Below are positions 35,343-43,774 of a stretch of DNA of 64,000 nt, piece by piece. The translations under genes were made by a program, and so were the position numbers. Within the stretch, counting starts at the first letter, position 1. The number at the start of each line of letters is the position of its first letter. Source of the stretch: Nanoarchaeota archaeon (GTDB lineage: Archaea > EX4484-52 > LFW-46); NCBI GenBank assembly GCA_018897155.1, contig JAHILE010000029.1, positions 1-64,000 on the forward strand, in the 5' to 3' direction. The notes beneath the pieces were generated by a model. That model saw nothing but the letters and a program-made list of their open reading frames with translations, was not told the origin of the DNA and ran no database searches.

Positions 35343-35412
35343 AAAATCCAATCGCTTCGCTCTTGGCTTTTCGGTTATGCCGAAAAAGCATCGAACGCGA
35401 GTGAGAGGAATA
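35343..35412. repeat. Complete copy of the dispersed palindromic element
   Basis: The left arm is AAATCCAATCGCTTCGCTC plus TTGGCTTTTCGG, the turn TTATG, and the right arm CCGAAAAAGCATCGAACG followed by CGAGTGAGAGG. The central stem CTTTTCGG/CCGAAAAG is intact. This copy shows the full two-arm plan in about 70 bases. Confidence 0.75.
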
Positions 35413-35463
35413 TTTTTTATTTAAATTTTTTTTATCGGTGATTGTGATGCCGGTGGACTTTAT

Positions 35464-35685
35464 TTGTTAATCGCGGAAAATGAATCAATTTCTTCAGTTG
35501 CGCCCACAAGTTCTTTGAACCTTTCTGATAATTATTCGGATTTAGTTCCAAATGCGCGCGTTTCATTCGCGCAGAAGTTTTTCGGTTTTAGTTTTGGCTT
35601 TAACTTCGATTTTGGAGTTTTGAGCTTTGCTCAAAAGCTTGGTGCTCTTAGCACCATGATTTTTGGATTTGGCTTTATTGTTTAG
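35464..35685 (+). CDS. Doubtful low-complexity frame
   Basis: A 73-codon frame with TTG start. It encodes a Phe/Gly/Ser-rich peptide (FGFSFGFNFDFGV) and contains DNA palindromes such as GGTGCT-CTT-AGCACC. The composition and its position in a repeat-rich gap make a genuine protein unlikely, although a small membrane peptide is possible. Confidence 0.15.
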   Translation: MLIAENESISSVAPTSSLNLSDNYSDLVPNARVSFAQKFFGFSFGFNFDFGVLSFAQKLGALSTMIFGFGFIV

Positions 35686-35806
35686 TTAAGAGCCATGCTT
35701 CAAGTTTTTTCTGAAGAAAGGCGTTTACTGTTACGGTTAATTATGATTATGATTTATATTGATGCTGACGAATGTCGGAAAATGAATTAGGGAAATAGTG
35801 ATTTTC

Positions 35807-36031
35807 ATGCATACAAGCGAAACTTTGTGTTACATAAAATTAAATGGGAAACGAGACGATTTAGAAATCTATTTAGAGCAAAGAAAGGGATGCGAAGACA
35901 GCTGCATTAGATGGTATGGTATCAACGATAACACGCACAAAGCGGAGATATGCATCGAAGGATATCGAAACGACCTTGTAAGGGAACTCGAAAAAATCGG
36001 AATTTCGCGTGAAGAGATAGAATTATGCTGA
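35807..36031 (+). CDS. Small hypothetical protein before prephenate dehydratase
   Basis: 74 residues from ATG 35807 (GTG 35798 is also in frame). It is a compact alpha/beta protein with four cysteines (ETLCYIK, KGCEDSC, EICIEG) and an acidic end. I recognise no family. It ends 35 bases before the pheA start on the same strand and is probably in its operon. The even amino-acid use argues for a real protein. Confidence 0.5.
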   Translation: MHTSETLCYIKLNGKRDDLEIYLEQRKGCEDSCIRWYGINDNTHKAEICIEGYRNDLVRELEKIGISREEIELC

Positions 36032-36066
36032 TTTTTGTCAAAAAAAAATGAATTGAGGAGAAAGAT

Positions 36067-37014
36067 ATGAAAAATAAGACAACTGGAAATGAAGACATTT
36101 ATATAGGGCATTTAGACCCGAAGTATTCTTGGAGCCATAGGGCGGCAGAATTATTGTCTGAAAAACTGGATTTTGAAGCCATGCTTAAAGGAAGGCCCAA
36201 AGTTGATGATGTGGTATCTAATGCAGGATATGCAGACACATTAGGTGTTGTGCCCATCTACAACAGCATGAACGGAGATATCGAAAAACACATGCGCTTA
36301 CTATTATCGCATTTGGGCGATGGTGTCTATGTTGGTGACGTTATTGATGTTCCAATCGAACAGTGTTTGGGTCTTAAGGGCGATGTGAGTGAAATCCTTC
36401 GCATATATTCGCATCCTGAAGCGATTAAACAAGTACGCCCATACATAGAAGAACTCAAAAAAGAATGTGGTCATGATATAACCGTTATTGATTGCGCATC
36501 CACTGCATTGGCTGCCGAAATAGTGAAAGATACGCCAGGAACGGATATTGCCGCGATATGTTCGCCAGCCGCAGCAAAAGCAAACGGATTAGAATACAAA
36601 AAACTAACTGATGGAGAACTTAATAAAACATCATTCGGCGTATTGGGTAAATCAACTTACTGGGCGGAATATTACGAAAAGCATCCGCATAAAAAGTCCG
36701 ATGAACGTGTAACTGCTGTTCTTGTTCAGCCAGCAATTAAAAATTATTCCGGGCTTCTTGAGGATATTATTCATCCGCTTAGGGAAGAATGCGACATGTC
36801 CGTATTGACTTCACTTAGTAATGAAGGAACCCCCATATTCTATATTGAAATTGATGGTGGGCACGCACCAAAGATTTACCAAGCATTAAGCAAGATAGCG
36901 GTTGATATCCCCGCACGTGTTAAGCCGATTGGCAGTTATCTAAAAATAGCGAGACCGAAAAATATGGATGATGCGGTTGAGCCGGGAATAAACATCCCTT
37001 CAAAATTGTGGTGA
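36067..37014 (+). CDS. pheA: Prephenate dehydratase
   Basis: 315 residues. It converts prephenate to phenylpyruvate in phenylalanine synthesis. The catalytic domain carries YIGHLDPKYSWSHRAAE at the N-terminus, GVVPIYNSMNGD, ILRIYSHPEAIKQVRPYI and a CASTALAAEIV stretch. The C-terminal part resembles the ACT regulatory domain (VLTSLSNEGTPIFYIEIDG), the position of Phe feedback control. The overlap TGGTGA couples it to alaX. A prephenate dehydrogenase and an aminotransferase in the window complete the last steps to Phe and Tyr. Confidence 0.85.
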   Translation: MKNKTTGNEDIYIGHLDPKYSWSHRAAELLSEKLDFEAMLKGRPKVDDVVSNAGYADTLGVVPIYNSMNGDIEKHMRLLLSHLGDGVYVGDVIDVPIEQCLGLKGDVSEILRIYSHPEAIKQVRPYIEELKKECGHDITVIDCASTALAAEIVKDTPGTDIAAICSPAAAKANGLEYKKLTDGELNKTSFGVLGKSTYWAEYYEKHPHKKSDERVTAVLVQPAIKNYSGLLEDIIHPLREECDMSVLTSLSNEGTPIFYIEIDGGHAPKIYQALSKIAVDIPARVKPIGSYLKIARPKNMDDAVEPGINIPSKLW

Positions 37015-37019
37015 GTTTA

Positions 37020-37658
37020 ATGACCGAATTGATTTACTATCAAGACCAATACAAAAAAGAGCTTGAGGCAAAGGTTGTATCTGTTGAAGGGAATTACGCG
37101 CTTTTAGACAAAACAATATTCATCCCGCAAACAAACACAGAGCCCGGCGATTTCGGAAAAATAAACGGAATGAAAATCGCAGGTTCCAAAAAAGACGGAA
37201 ATAATATTTGGCACATATTTTCAAAGCCGGTTTCGTTTAAAGCAGGCGGCACAGTAAAATTAGAGCTTGACTGGAGCAAGCGGCTTTTGGCCATACGCAT
37301 GCATTCCGCACTTCATCTGCTTGCCGGCGCAATTGAGAAAAATTTTGGAAAGCGCGCGGTTGCCGGGGCAGTAAAAGGAAATCAGGCAGAGCTGGTTTTA
37401 AAAGAGCAGCTGCCTGACGAAACAATAACGCGGGCAATTGAGGCGTCAAACAAAGATATCGAAAGCAGCCTTGAAATAAAAAGCTATTGGGACGAAAAAC
37501 GCGAGGGTTTTAGATGGACGCAAATCGGAGAGTATCCGCCAATTCCTGACGGAGGGATTCATGTTAAAAACACAAAAGAAATTGGAAACCTTATATTGGT
37601 TGGTAAAGAATTAAATGATGGGAAGCAAAAGATAATTATTGGCATAAATCAAGAATAA
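37020..37658 (+). CDS. alaX: AlaX-type alanyl-tRNA editing protein
   Basis: About 212 residues. A free-standing relative of the AlaRS editing domain that removes Ser or Gly from tRNA-Ala. The zinc motif HxxxH appears as MHSALHLLAGA. The second zinc region reads PDGGIHVKNT, where AlaRS has CGGTH, so the Cys is replaced by Asp. An SD GGTGA at 37010-37014 selects ATG 37020. A full AlaRS with its own editing domain is also in this window. Confidence 0.85.
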   Translation: MTELIYYQDQYKKELEAKVVSVEGNYALLDKTIFIPQTNTEPGDFGKINGMKIAGSKKDGNNIWHIFSKPVSFKAGGTVKLELDWSKRLLAIRMHSALHLLAGAIEKNFGKRAVAGAVKGNQAELVLKEQLPDETITRAIEASNKDIESSLEIKSYWDEKREGFRWTQIGEYPPIPDGGIHVKNTKEIGNLILVGKELNDGKQKIIIGINQE

Positions 37659-37665
37659 GTTATTT

Positions 37666-38285
37666 GTGGCGCTTTTTATGGCATTATCAAAATTGAGAGC
37701 GTATGATGTATTTTTGCTTTCAAATTCATTGCTAAATTTTTCAACAGGATTGTTTTATCCTTTCTGGATAGTATTTTTGCAGAATTTCGGCGGCAGTATT
37801 GAGCAGTTTGGTTTTTCTATAGGGTTGATGGCTTTTTCAGCAGCTATTGCATCTTATTATGCGGGAAAACAGTCAGATACGCTTGGAAGAAACCGCTATT
37901 GATAATCGGCGGAGTTATGTTGGGATGTATGATGATTGCATACACACTCATCACATCTTTAATACAGTTGTATGTCTTGCAGATTTTAACTGGAATCACA
38001 ACCGCTATGCAAATGACAATGGAAGCTGCATTTTTGGGTGACGTGACTAAAAAAGAATCGCGAGGCAGGGATATTGGAAAATATCACGCGCTCGTAGGCA
38101 TCATGGCAGCAGTCGCAATAATGGGCGGCGGATTTGTGGTCGGAAACTTGGGTTTTAAAGTAATTTTTTATATTACTGCGTCACTTGTTTTTATCTCAAC
38201 CGCAATGTTGTTTTATATTGAGGAAAAACGTATTATCTCAAAGAAAATTCAAGGAAATAAGCATAAAAGTCACAAGTTCCAATAA
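37666..38285 (+). pseudogene. Truncated, frameshifted MFS transporter
   Basis: Two frames together give about six transmembrane helices of a major facilitator transporter. The first (37666-37902) carries the TM1-TM2 unit and the loop-2/3 motif region SDTLGRNRY. It stops at TGA 37903-37905. The second frame resumes at about 37899 (LIIGGVMLGCMMI) and ends at 38285 after TM6. A normal MFS protein has 12 helices in about 400 residues. The frameshift plus missing second half point to a decayed gene. A sequencing error could explain the frameshift but not the truncation. Confidence 0.7.
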
Positions 38286-38290
38286 TACTT

Positions 38291-39496
38291 ATGCAACTCT
38301 CACCGCGCATTACTGCACTTGAAGAAAGCATCCGCAAAATCTCGGAAGCTGCGGCAAAAATTTCAGGATGCGTGCGCTTTGACATAGGCCAGCCGGATTT
38401 TAAGACCCCGCAGCACATTCAAGATGCTGCAATACGCGCGATTCGGGAAAAGCCGATGGGCTATGCGCCGATGGTAGGCATTCCGGAACTGAGGCGCGCA
38501 ATAGCGGATTATGAGAACAAAAAAGGCCTTAATCTCGCGCCGGAAAACATAATGGTTACAAACGGCGGCAACGGATCTTTGTTTTGCACGTTTTTGGCGA
38601 TCATCGAAAAAGACGATGAAGTGCTTATTGCAGATCCTGCGTGGCCGCCTTATGAGATGATAGTGCGTTCTGTCGGGGGGGTTCCCGTTTACACGAAATT
38701 CTTTGAGGGTGGGGAGTCCTCAAAGGCTTCGAGTGGAGCGACAGCGAAACGAGATGATTTTGACGGCAAAAAACTGCTCGCGGATTCAATCGAATCTGCG
38801 ATAACTTCAAAATCAAAAGCAATTATTGTTAACAGCCCTGAAAACCCTACAGGCCGCGTTGCAAGTGAAAGCGATTTGAAAACAATTGCTGAAATTGCGA
38901 TTGAACACGGCATAATGATTATTTCGGATGAAGTGTATGATAAACTGCTTTTTGGCGGCGCAAAGCATTATTCGATTGCTAAATTCGCGCCCGAAAACAC
39001 AATACTCATAAACTCCACTTCAAAAACATATTCAATGACGGGTTGGAGGCTTGGTTGGCTTGCAGCACCAAAGGATATTATAAAAGAGCTTGCTAAATGC
39101 AACCGCGTAACAACCGCATCGGTTAGCGCAGTAGTGCAATATGCCGCACTTGCGGCGCTTACTGAAAGCCAAGAGTGCGTCCAGGATATGTGCCACGAAT
39201 ACGAAAAGCGGTGCGACACGACAGTAAAGCGCATGAAGCAGCTTAACTGGGATTTTATAAATCCGGAAGGTGCGTTTTATGCATTTCCGAAAATTCCCGG
39301 TTGCATTGATTCGTGGAAACTTGCGATGGAGCTTCTGGAAAAAGCAAAAGTCGCACTTGTTCCTGGCGTATCGTTCGGCCCCTCAGGCGAAGGTCATGTG
39401 CGCATATGTTATGGCTCGGTGAATTCGGAATGCATAAACGAGGGCTTTGACAGGATTGAAAAGTATATGAATATAGTCAATAAATGCAAATATTAG
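38291..39496 (+). CDS. Class I/II pyridoxal-phosphate aminotransferase
   Basis: 401 residues. Fold type I aminotransferase close to aspartate/aromatic aminotransferases. It has MGYAPMVGIPELRRAIADY, NGGNGSLF, NSPENPTGRVAS, SDEVYDKLLFGG and the PLP lysine in NSTSKTYSMTGWRLGW. The C-terminal arginine is in GHVRICYGS. A dispersed palindromic element (38701-38762) is inserted in frame near residue 140, adding about 15-20 residues (EGGESSKASSGATAKRDDF) to a surface loop. A place beside prephenate dehydratase suggests the final Phe/Tyr transamination. Confidence 0.88.
   Translation: MQLSPRITALEESIRKISEAAAKISGCVRFDIGQPDFKTPQHIQDAAIRAIREKPMGYAPMVGIPELRRAIADYENKKGLNLAPENIMVTNGGNGSLFCTFLAIIEKDDEVLIADPAWPPYEMIVRSVGGVPVYTKFFEGGESSKASSGATAKRDDFDGKKLLADSIESAITSKSKAIIVNSPENPTGRVASESDLKTIAEIAIEHGIMIISDEVYDKLLFGGAKHYSIAKFAPENTILINSTSKTYSMTGWRLGWLAAPKDIIKELAKCNRVTTASVSAVVQYAALAALTESQECVQDMCHEYEKRCDTTVKRMKQLNWDFINPEGAFYAFPKIPGCIDSWKLAMELLEKAKVALVPGVSFGPSGEGHVRICYGSVNSECINEGFDRIEKYMNIVNKCKY
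38701..38762. repeat. Dispersed element inside the aminotransferase coding region
   Basis: The stem CTTTGAGG...CCTCAAAG is followed by GCTTCGAGTGGAGCG and GAAACGAGATGATTTT, as in intergenic copies. The reading frame is kept. This resembles the protein-inserted palindromic elements described in Rickettsia. Confidence 0.7.
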
Positions 39497-39624
39497 TCAG
39501 TATTTACAAAAGCAGTTATTGCCTAAATAGATAAATCACGCAATTTCCGAAATAGCCAATTTGGCGTGATTTACTATGGCTATAAATAATTTTTTTTCAA
39601 ATAATTAATTAATCGATGGTTCTG

Positions 39625-41100
39625 ATGTCGCAAAAATACAATCTCCAGCCGCACGAAATCAAAGTGCTCAAATTTCTTGAGGATGAGAAAAAGCGCTTTG
39701 CAACTGAGCTTGAAGCCGTGCTCGGGATGGATCAGGTTGCTGTTGCCCGCGCAATTTACGGCCTCCAGCAGTCAGGTCTTGTAAAATCAAAGGAAGAAGA
39801 AAAGCTTGTTTTGAGAATAACTTCCGAAGGCGAGTCGGTCCTTAAGCAGGGGCTTATAGAAAAACAGCTTGTTTCAGAAGTAGGGGAAAAAGGAAAATCG
39901 CTTTCTGAAATAAAGCTTTCTGAGAAAAATATTGCTCTTGGTTTTGCAAAAAAGAAAGGTTATGTTGAATTTGACAAAAGCAGCTTAAAGGCTACAAAAG
40001 CAGGCATTGACGCGCTTGGAAAACAGGATGCTGAAGAAGTTCTTCTTAAAAGAGCTGCGCATGGCGAGGCTTTAAAAAAAGATGAACTCGACACACTTAA
40101 GTCAAGAAAGCTTGCAGATTATTCTCTTAAGACAATCCGCGAAGTCAGCATAACTGCTGAAGGAAAAAAAGCGGCTCAAGGGCTTGAGGTAAGGGATGAA
40201 GTTTCGAGTCTGGCTCCGGAAATGATAAAATCCAGGGGTTGGAAAGAAGTTAGCTTGAGGAAATATAATGTGACTGCTCCGGTAACTGCAGTTTATGGCG
40301 GCAGAAGGCATTTCGTGAATCAGGCGATTGATTATGTCCGAAGTGTTTGGCTTGACATGGGTTTCAAAGAAATGACCGGCCCTCTTGTCAATACAGGATT
40401 CTGGAACTTTGATGCGCTTTTTGTTCCGCAGGATCATCCTGCGCGCGAGATGCAGGACACATTCTTTTTTAACGGAAAGGGAATGCTGCCTGATAAAAAA
40501 ACTATCTCTGCAGTAAAGAAGGCGCATGAATCCGGAGTCAACGGTTCAAGAGGGTGGCAGTACAAATGGAGTGAAGAGGAAGCGGCACGACTGCTTTTAC
40601 GCACGCACACCACAGTTCTTTCCGCAAAGACCCTCGCGCAAATTAAGAAGGATAGCCTTCCTGCGAAGTATTTTGCAATAGGCCGGGTGTTCAGAAATGA
40701 GGCTCTTGACTGGAAGCATCTTTTTGAGTTCAATCAGGTTGAAGGAATTGTTGTGGATCCTAACGCCAATTTCAAGAATCTGCTCGGCTACCTTAAAGAA
40801 TTCTTTGGAAAGCTGGGCTTTGAAAAAGCAAGATTCCGGCCGGGATATTTTCCATATACTGAGATGTCGATTGAAATCGATGTTTTCCACCCTGAAAGAA
40901 AGCAGTGGGTGGAGCTTGGCGGCGCCGGCATTTTCAGGCCGGAAGTTGTCGAGCCGCTATTGGGCGAGCCAATACCGGTTCTTGCATGGGGGCCGGGGTT
41001 TGACCGAATCATCATGGATTACTACAAGATAAAATACATCCGCGATTTGTACGGGAATGACATAAAGCAGTTGCGCGAGATGAAAGTTTGGATGAGATAA
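39625..41100 (+). CDS. pheS: Phenylalanyl-tRNA synthetase alpha subunit
   Basis: About 491 residues, archaeal length. The N-terminal winged-helix DNA/RNA-binding modules (residues about 5-170) precede the class II catalytic domain. Motif 2 lies in FAIGRVFRNEALDWKHLFEFNQVEG, and motif 3 in VLAWGPGFDRIIM. It forms the alpha2-beta2 enzyme with the PheT subunit. The frame opens at ATG 39616, and ATG 39625 is an equally good start. The partner gene is not adjacent but 3.8 kb downstream. Confidence 0.95.
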   Translation: MSQKYNLQPHEIKVLKFLEDEKKRFATELEAVLGMDQVAVARAIYGLQQSGLVKSKEEEKLVLRITSEGESVLKQGLIEKQLVSEVGEKGKSLSEIKLSEKNIALGFAKKKGYVEFDKSSLKATKAGIDALGKQDAEEVLLKRAAHGEALKKDELDTLKSRKLADYSLKTIREVSITAEGKKAAQGLEVRDEVSSLAPEMIKSRGWKEVSLRKYNVTAPVTAVYGGRRHFVNQAIDYVRSVWLDMGFKEMTGPLVNTGFWNFDALFVPQDHPAREMQDTFFFNGKGMLPDKKTISAVKKAHESGVNGSRGWQYKWSEEEAARLLLRTHTTVLSAKTLAQIKKDSLPAKYFAIGRVFRNEALDWKHLFEFNQVEGIVVDPNANFKNLLGYLKEFFGKLGFEKARFRPGYFPYTEMSIEIDVFHPERKQWVELGGAGIFRPEVVEPLLGEPIPVLAWGPGFDRIIMDYYKIKYIRDLYGNDIKQLREMKVWMR

Positions 41101-41161
41101 TTTTGAAACATTCAAAACATCTATTGGGTTCAAAAGTTTCGAACAAATTGAGATGATGCTT

Positions 41162-41917
41162 ATGAAAAAACTTGAAGGAAGAGTTGCAGTTATTACCGGT
41201 TCAAGCAGGGGCATCGGCAGGGCAATTGCTCTTGAGTTTGCGAAAGAAGGCGCGAAAATAATTATCAATTATATCCAATCAAAAAAAGAGGCAGAAGAAG
41301 TCGTTGCAGAGATAAAGAAACTCGGTTCAGATGCATTGGCTATGGAATGTGATGTATCCGACGAAAAACAAGTGAATGAACTAATAAGTACAGCAGTCAA
41401 AAAATTCGGTAAAATAGACATTCTTATAAACAATGCAGGAATTGTTGCGCCGAAACCATTTCAAGAATTGATGGCGCAAGATTGGGAAAATATACTGAGA
41501 GTTAACCTAATCGGAACATTTTTGTGTTCAAAGGCAGCCGCTCCGCACATGCTCCATCAGAAATACGGCAAAATTGTTAATGTTTCTTCAATACGCGGGC
41601 TCGAATGCTGCGGCAGAGCTGGAATACTTGATTACAGCGCTTCAAAGGCTGGTGTAATTAATTTCACAAAAACATTGGCGAAGGAATTAGCACCGCATGT
41701 TAATGTTAATAGCGTGGCTCCAGGCCTCACTGAAACGGACCAGTGGAAAAATAAAGACGCTTCATTTGTGAAAGCCGAAACAGAAAAAACGCTTTTTAAA
41801 AGATTCGCCAGACCCGAAGAAATCGCAAAAGCGGCTTTGTTCTTGGCATCTGACGATTCAAGTTACATAACCGGCGATGTATTAATAGTTGACGGAGGAT
41901 ATCATTTGCGCGAGTAG
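41162..41917 (+). CDS. Short-chain dehydrogenase/reductase, FabG-like
   Basis: 252 residues. The Rossmann motif is VITGSSRGIGRAIALEFAK, followed by the structural NNAG, the catalytic Ser in NVSSIRG, and YSASK. The closing VDGGY and the GLTETDQW region also fit FabG-type reductases. The substrate is unknown. An SD-like GAGATGAT (41150-41157) precedes the ATG at 41162. It is the first gene in the segment that separates pheS from pheT. Confidence 0.85.
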   Translation: MKKLEGRVAVITGSSRGIGRAIALEFAKEGAKIIINYIQSKKEAEEVVAEIKKLGSDALAMECDVSDEKQVNELISTAVKKFGKIDILINNAGIVAPKPFQELMAQDWENILRVNLIGTFLCSKAAAPHMLHQKYGKIVNVSSIRGLECCGRAGILDYSASKAGVINFTKTLAKELAPHVNVNSVAPGLTETDQWKNKDASFVKAETEKTLFKRFARPEEIAKAALFLASDDSSYITGDVLIVDGGYHLRE

Positions 41918-41933
41918 AAAAGCTTATAAACTC

Positions 41934-41953
41934 ATGTAACAAATATGTTACAT
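41934..41953 (+). promoter_or_regulatory. Inverted-repeat operator at the nucleotidyltransferase start
   Basis: ATGTAAC (41934-41940), a 6-base spacer and GTTACAT (41947-41953) form a perfect inverted repeat. It follows a TATA-like CTTATAAA and precedes ATG 41954. The position suits autorepression by the N-terminal helix-turn-helix of the encoded protein. Confidence 0.5.
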
Positions 41954-42499
41954 ATGGAACAAAAAATATCTTTTGAAATTATTGCCGCGATTATGCGGGA
42001 GCCAATGCATGCGCGGGCAATTGCCAAAAAGCTCGGCACAAACCATATGGCTGTAGTGCGCGGGCTAAAGGCTCTTGTAGTGGAAAATGCAGTGGATTTT
42101 CAGGCAGAAGGCAGGAATAAAGTGTATTTTCCCAAAAAAAGCCTTGAGGCAAGGAATTTTGCAGTTATGGCAGAGCTTTACCGGCTTAACAAAACAATTG
42201 AAAAATATCCTGAATTAAGGGCGATTATTGAATCCATTCAGAAAAATCCGAAAATAGGGCTTGCGATGCTTTTTGGAAGCTATGCAAAAGGGATTGCCAG
42301 AACCGACAGCGACATTGATATTTTCATAGAATCAGAAGACAGAAAAATAAAGCAAGAAATCGAGCTTCTGAATTCGAAACTAATCGTAAAAATCGGAAGC
42401 TACGACCGCGATAATTTATTGATAAAAGAAATAGAAAAAAATCATGTAATGATTAAAGGAGCTGAAACCTACTATGAAAGAAACCGATTTTTTTATTAA
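41945..42499 (+). CDS. Helix-turn-helix/minimal nucleotidyltransferase (MNT-type antitoxin)
   Basis: About 184 residues. The N-terminus has a winged helix (AIAKKLGTNHMAVVRGLKAL). The C-terminus has a minimal nucleotidyltransferase with MLFGSYAKGIARTDSDIDIFIE, that is GS plus the DxD pair. MNT proteins pair with HEPN toxins and inactivate them by AMP transfer. The start may be ATG 41945 or, more likely, ATG 41954 after the inverted repeat. The overlapping downstream partner is only a stub. Confidence 0.8.
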   Translation: MLHMEQKISFEIIAAIMREPMHARAIAKKLGTNHMAVVRGLKALVVENAVDFQAEGRNKVYFPKKSLEARNFAVMAELYRLNKTIEKYPELRAIIESIQKNPKIGLAMLFGSYAKGIARTDSDIDIFIESEDRKIKQEIELLNSKLIVKIGSYDRDNLLIKEIEKNHVMIKGAETYYERNRFFY

Positions 42500-42596
42500 G
42501 CTGCAAAAGGAAGGCAAGCGGATGATTTGTTCTATCGGCAACCTCAAGCCAACACAGATAAAAATGAGTAAAATAAAATATGCCTCAAGTCTGTAA
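42474..42596 (+). pseudogene. HEPN-type toxin, truncated remnant
   Basis: A 40-codon frame from ATG 42474, overlapping the MNT gene, ends at TAA 42594-42596. It starts MKETDFFIKLQKEGKRMI, like the N-terminus of HEPN partners of MNT proteins (usually about 140 residues), and then leaves the family pattern. The RNase motif RxxxxH is absent. The toxin is therefore lost while the antitoxin-like gene is intact. Confidence 0.45.
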
Positions 42597-42635
42597 GGTA
42601 TTCGTGGTAGATTGATTTAGTATTGAAGTGGTTTT

Positions 42636-43208
42636 ATGTTTAGTAAATCGTTTAATGATTTGGAAGATGAAGAAAAAATTATCTTGTATTCTTTAGGTGC
42701 TTTAAGTAACACCCCCCTTAGAAGTAAAATAAAACTGCAAAAGCTATTATTTTTGGTATCGAATGTTTTTAAAGAGTATAAAGATCTTTTGGAATTTGAA
42801 CCCCATCTTTTTGGACCTTATAGTGAAACTGTAAATTACGTATTAGAAGATTTGATGAAATTGGGATTGGTTTATCAGGAAGGAAGTAAATATACCCTAA
42901 CTGAAAATGGTTTCGAATTATTTAATCATCTTAAACCAAAAAAGGAACTTTTGAAAGTTATCGAAGATTTCAAAGAATTTTTAAATGATCTTTCAGATGA
43001 CGAGGTGCTAGCATTTATTTACGCATCTTATCCGAACTACATTTCAGAGTCAGCTAAATGGGATGAACTAAAGGTTAATAGAGCAAGATTTGCTGTTTCT
43101 CTCTTAAAGAAGCAGAAAATTAGTTTTGGGAAAGCTGCTGAACTCGCTGGATTAAAAACCGCGGAATTTGAAGATCTATTGATGAAAGCCAAGGTTCGAT
43201 GGAAATGA
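42636..43208 (+). CDS. Putative antitoxin: Panacea/SocA-like domain plus UPF0175-like tail
   Basis: 190 residues. The N-terminal 110 residues (KIKLQKLLFLVSNVFKEYKDLLEFEPHLFGPYSETV and a winged helix) resemble the Panacea/SocA/YwgA antitoxin type. The last 45 residues (KKQKISFGKAAELAGLKTAEFEDLLMKAKVRW) resemble UPF0175, the usual partner of PIN/DUF3368 toxins. The fusion of the two is unusual. It overlaps the next gene by 10 bases. Family calls rest on motif reading. Confidence 0.6.
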   Translation: MFSKSFNDLEDEEKIILYSLGALSNTPLRSKIKLQKLLFLVSNVFKEYKDLLEFEPHLFGPYSETVNYVLEDLMKLGLVYQEGSKYTLTENGFELFNHLKPKKELLKVIEDFKEFLNDLSDDEVLAFIYASYPNYISESAKWDELKVNRARFAVSLLKKQKISFGKAAELAGLKTAEFEDLLMKAKVRWK

Positions 43209-43774
43209 CGACGACGAAGGTAATGGATAATACGATAATTAGTACGAGTCTTAAAGAAATAAAATGCGTGAATCTCATTAAGAAATGTTCTGAACGATAT
43301 ACAATTGCGACATCATACGAAGTATATTTGGAATCGTGTAAAGGATTTAGTGAGACCGTTTTAAAAGAATTATATAAAACTGTTGTTGTTCGTAATTTGA
43401 CTGATGATAAAAAATATATTTTGCTTATTGATTATCTTCAAACAAGATACCCCTATCTACATAGCGGCGAATTATCATCATTCCTTCTTGCACTTTTAGA
43501 TTATGAACTAAACAGAAAAGAATATTATTACGTTACTGACGACAACAAAATGAAAAAAGTTATTTCAAAAATGGGTGGAGATGATTTATTTTCTGAAAAA
43601 ATAGGTAGCCCGATTAAAACATTTAATGTAACTGGTACTATCGGCTTGATAAGAAAACTGTATGAAAATGACAGTTTATCAACAGAAGATATCAAAAGGA
43701 TAATAGAAGACTTGAAAAATAGTACTTTTTATATTACCCCCGACCTAATAAGTTATCTGAAGGTGGCTAAATGA
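43199..43774 (+). CDS. PIN-domain (DUF3368-like) putative toxin RNase
   Basis: 191 residues. It begins with a first acidic motif in MDNTIIS, has an ELYKTVVVRNL loop, and a later HSGELSSFLLALLDYELNRKEYYYVTDDNKMKKV stretch, the two acidic clusters of PIN nucleases of the DUF3368 type. It is preceded by an UPF0175-like antitoxin tail and followed by a large unknown gene with an ATGA overlap. It would be expected to cleave RNA and to be held inactive by the upstream protein. Confidence 0.6.
   Translation: MEMTTTKVMDNTIISTSLKEIKCVNLIKKCSERYTIATSYEVYLESCKGFSETVLKELYKTVVVRNLTDDKKYILLIDYLQTRYPYLHSGELSSFLLALLDYELNRKEYYYVTDDNKMKKVISKMGGDDLFSEKIGSPIKTFNVTGTIGLIRKLYENDSLSTEDIKRIIEDLKNSTFYITPDLISYLKVAK

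Noticed and set aside
35075-35797. Protein-coding content of the long gap
   Set aside because: Only repeats, palindromes and a Phe/Gly-rich frame are present. No reliable gene or RNA was seen.
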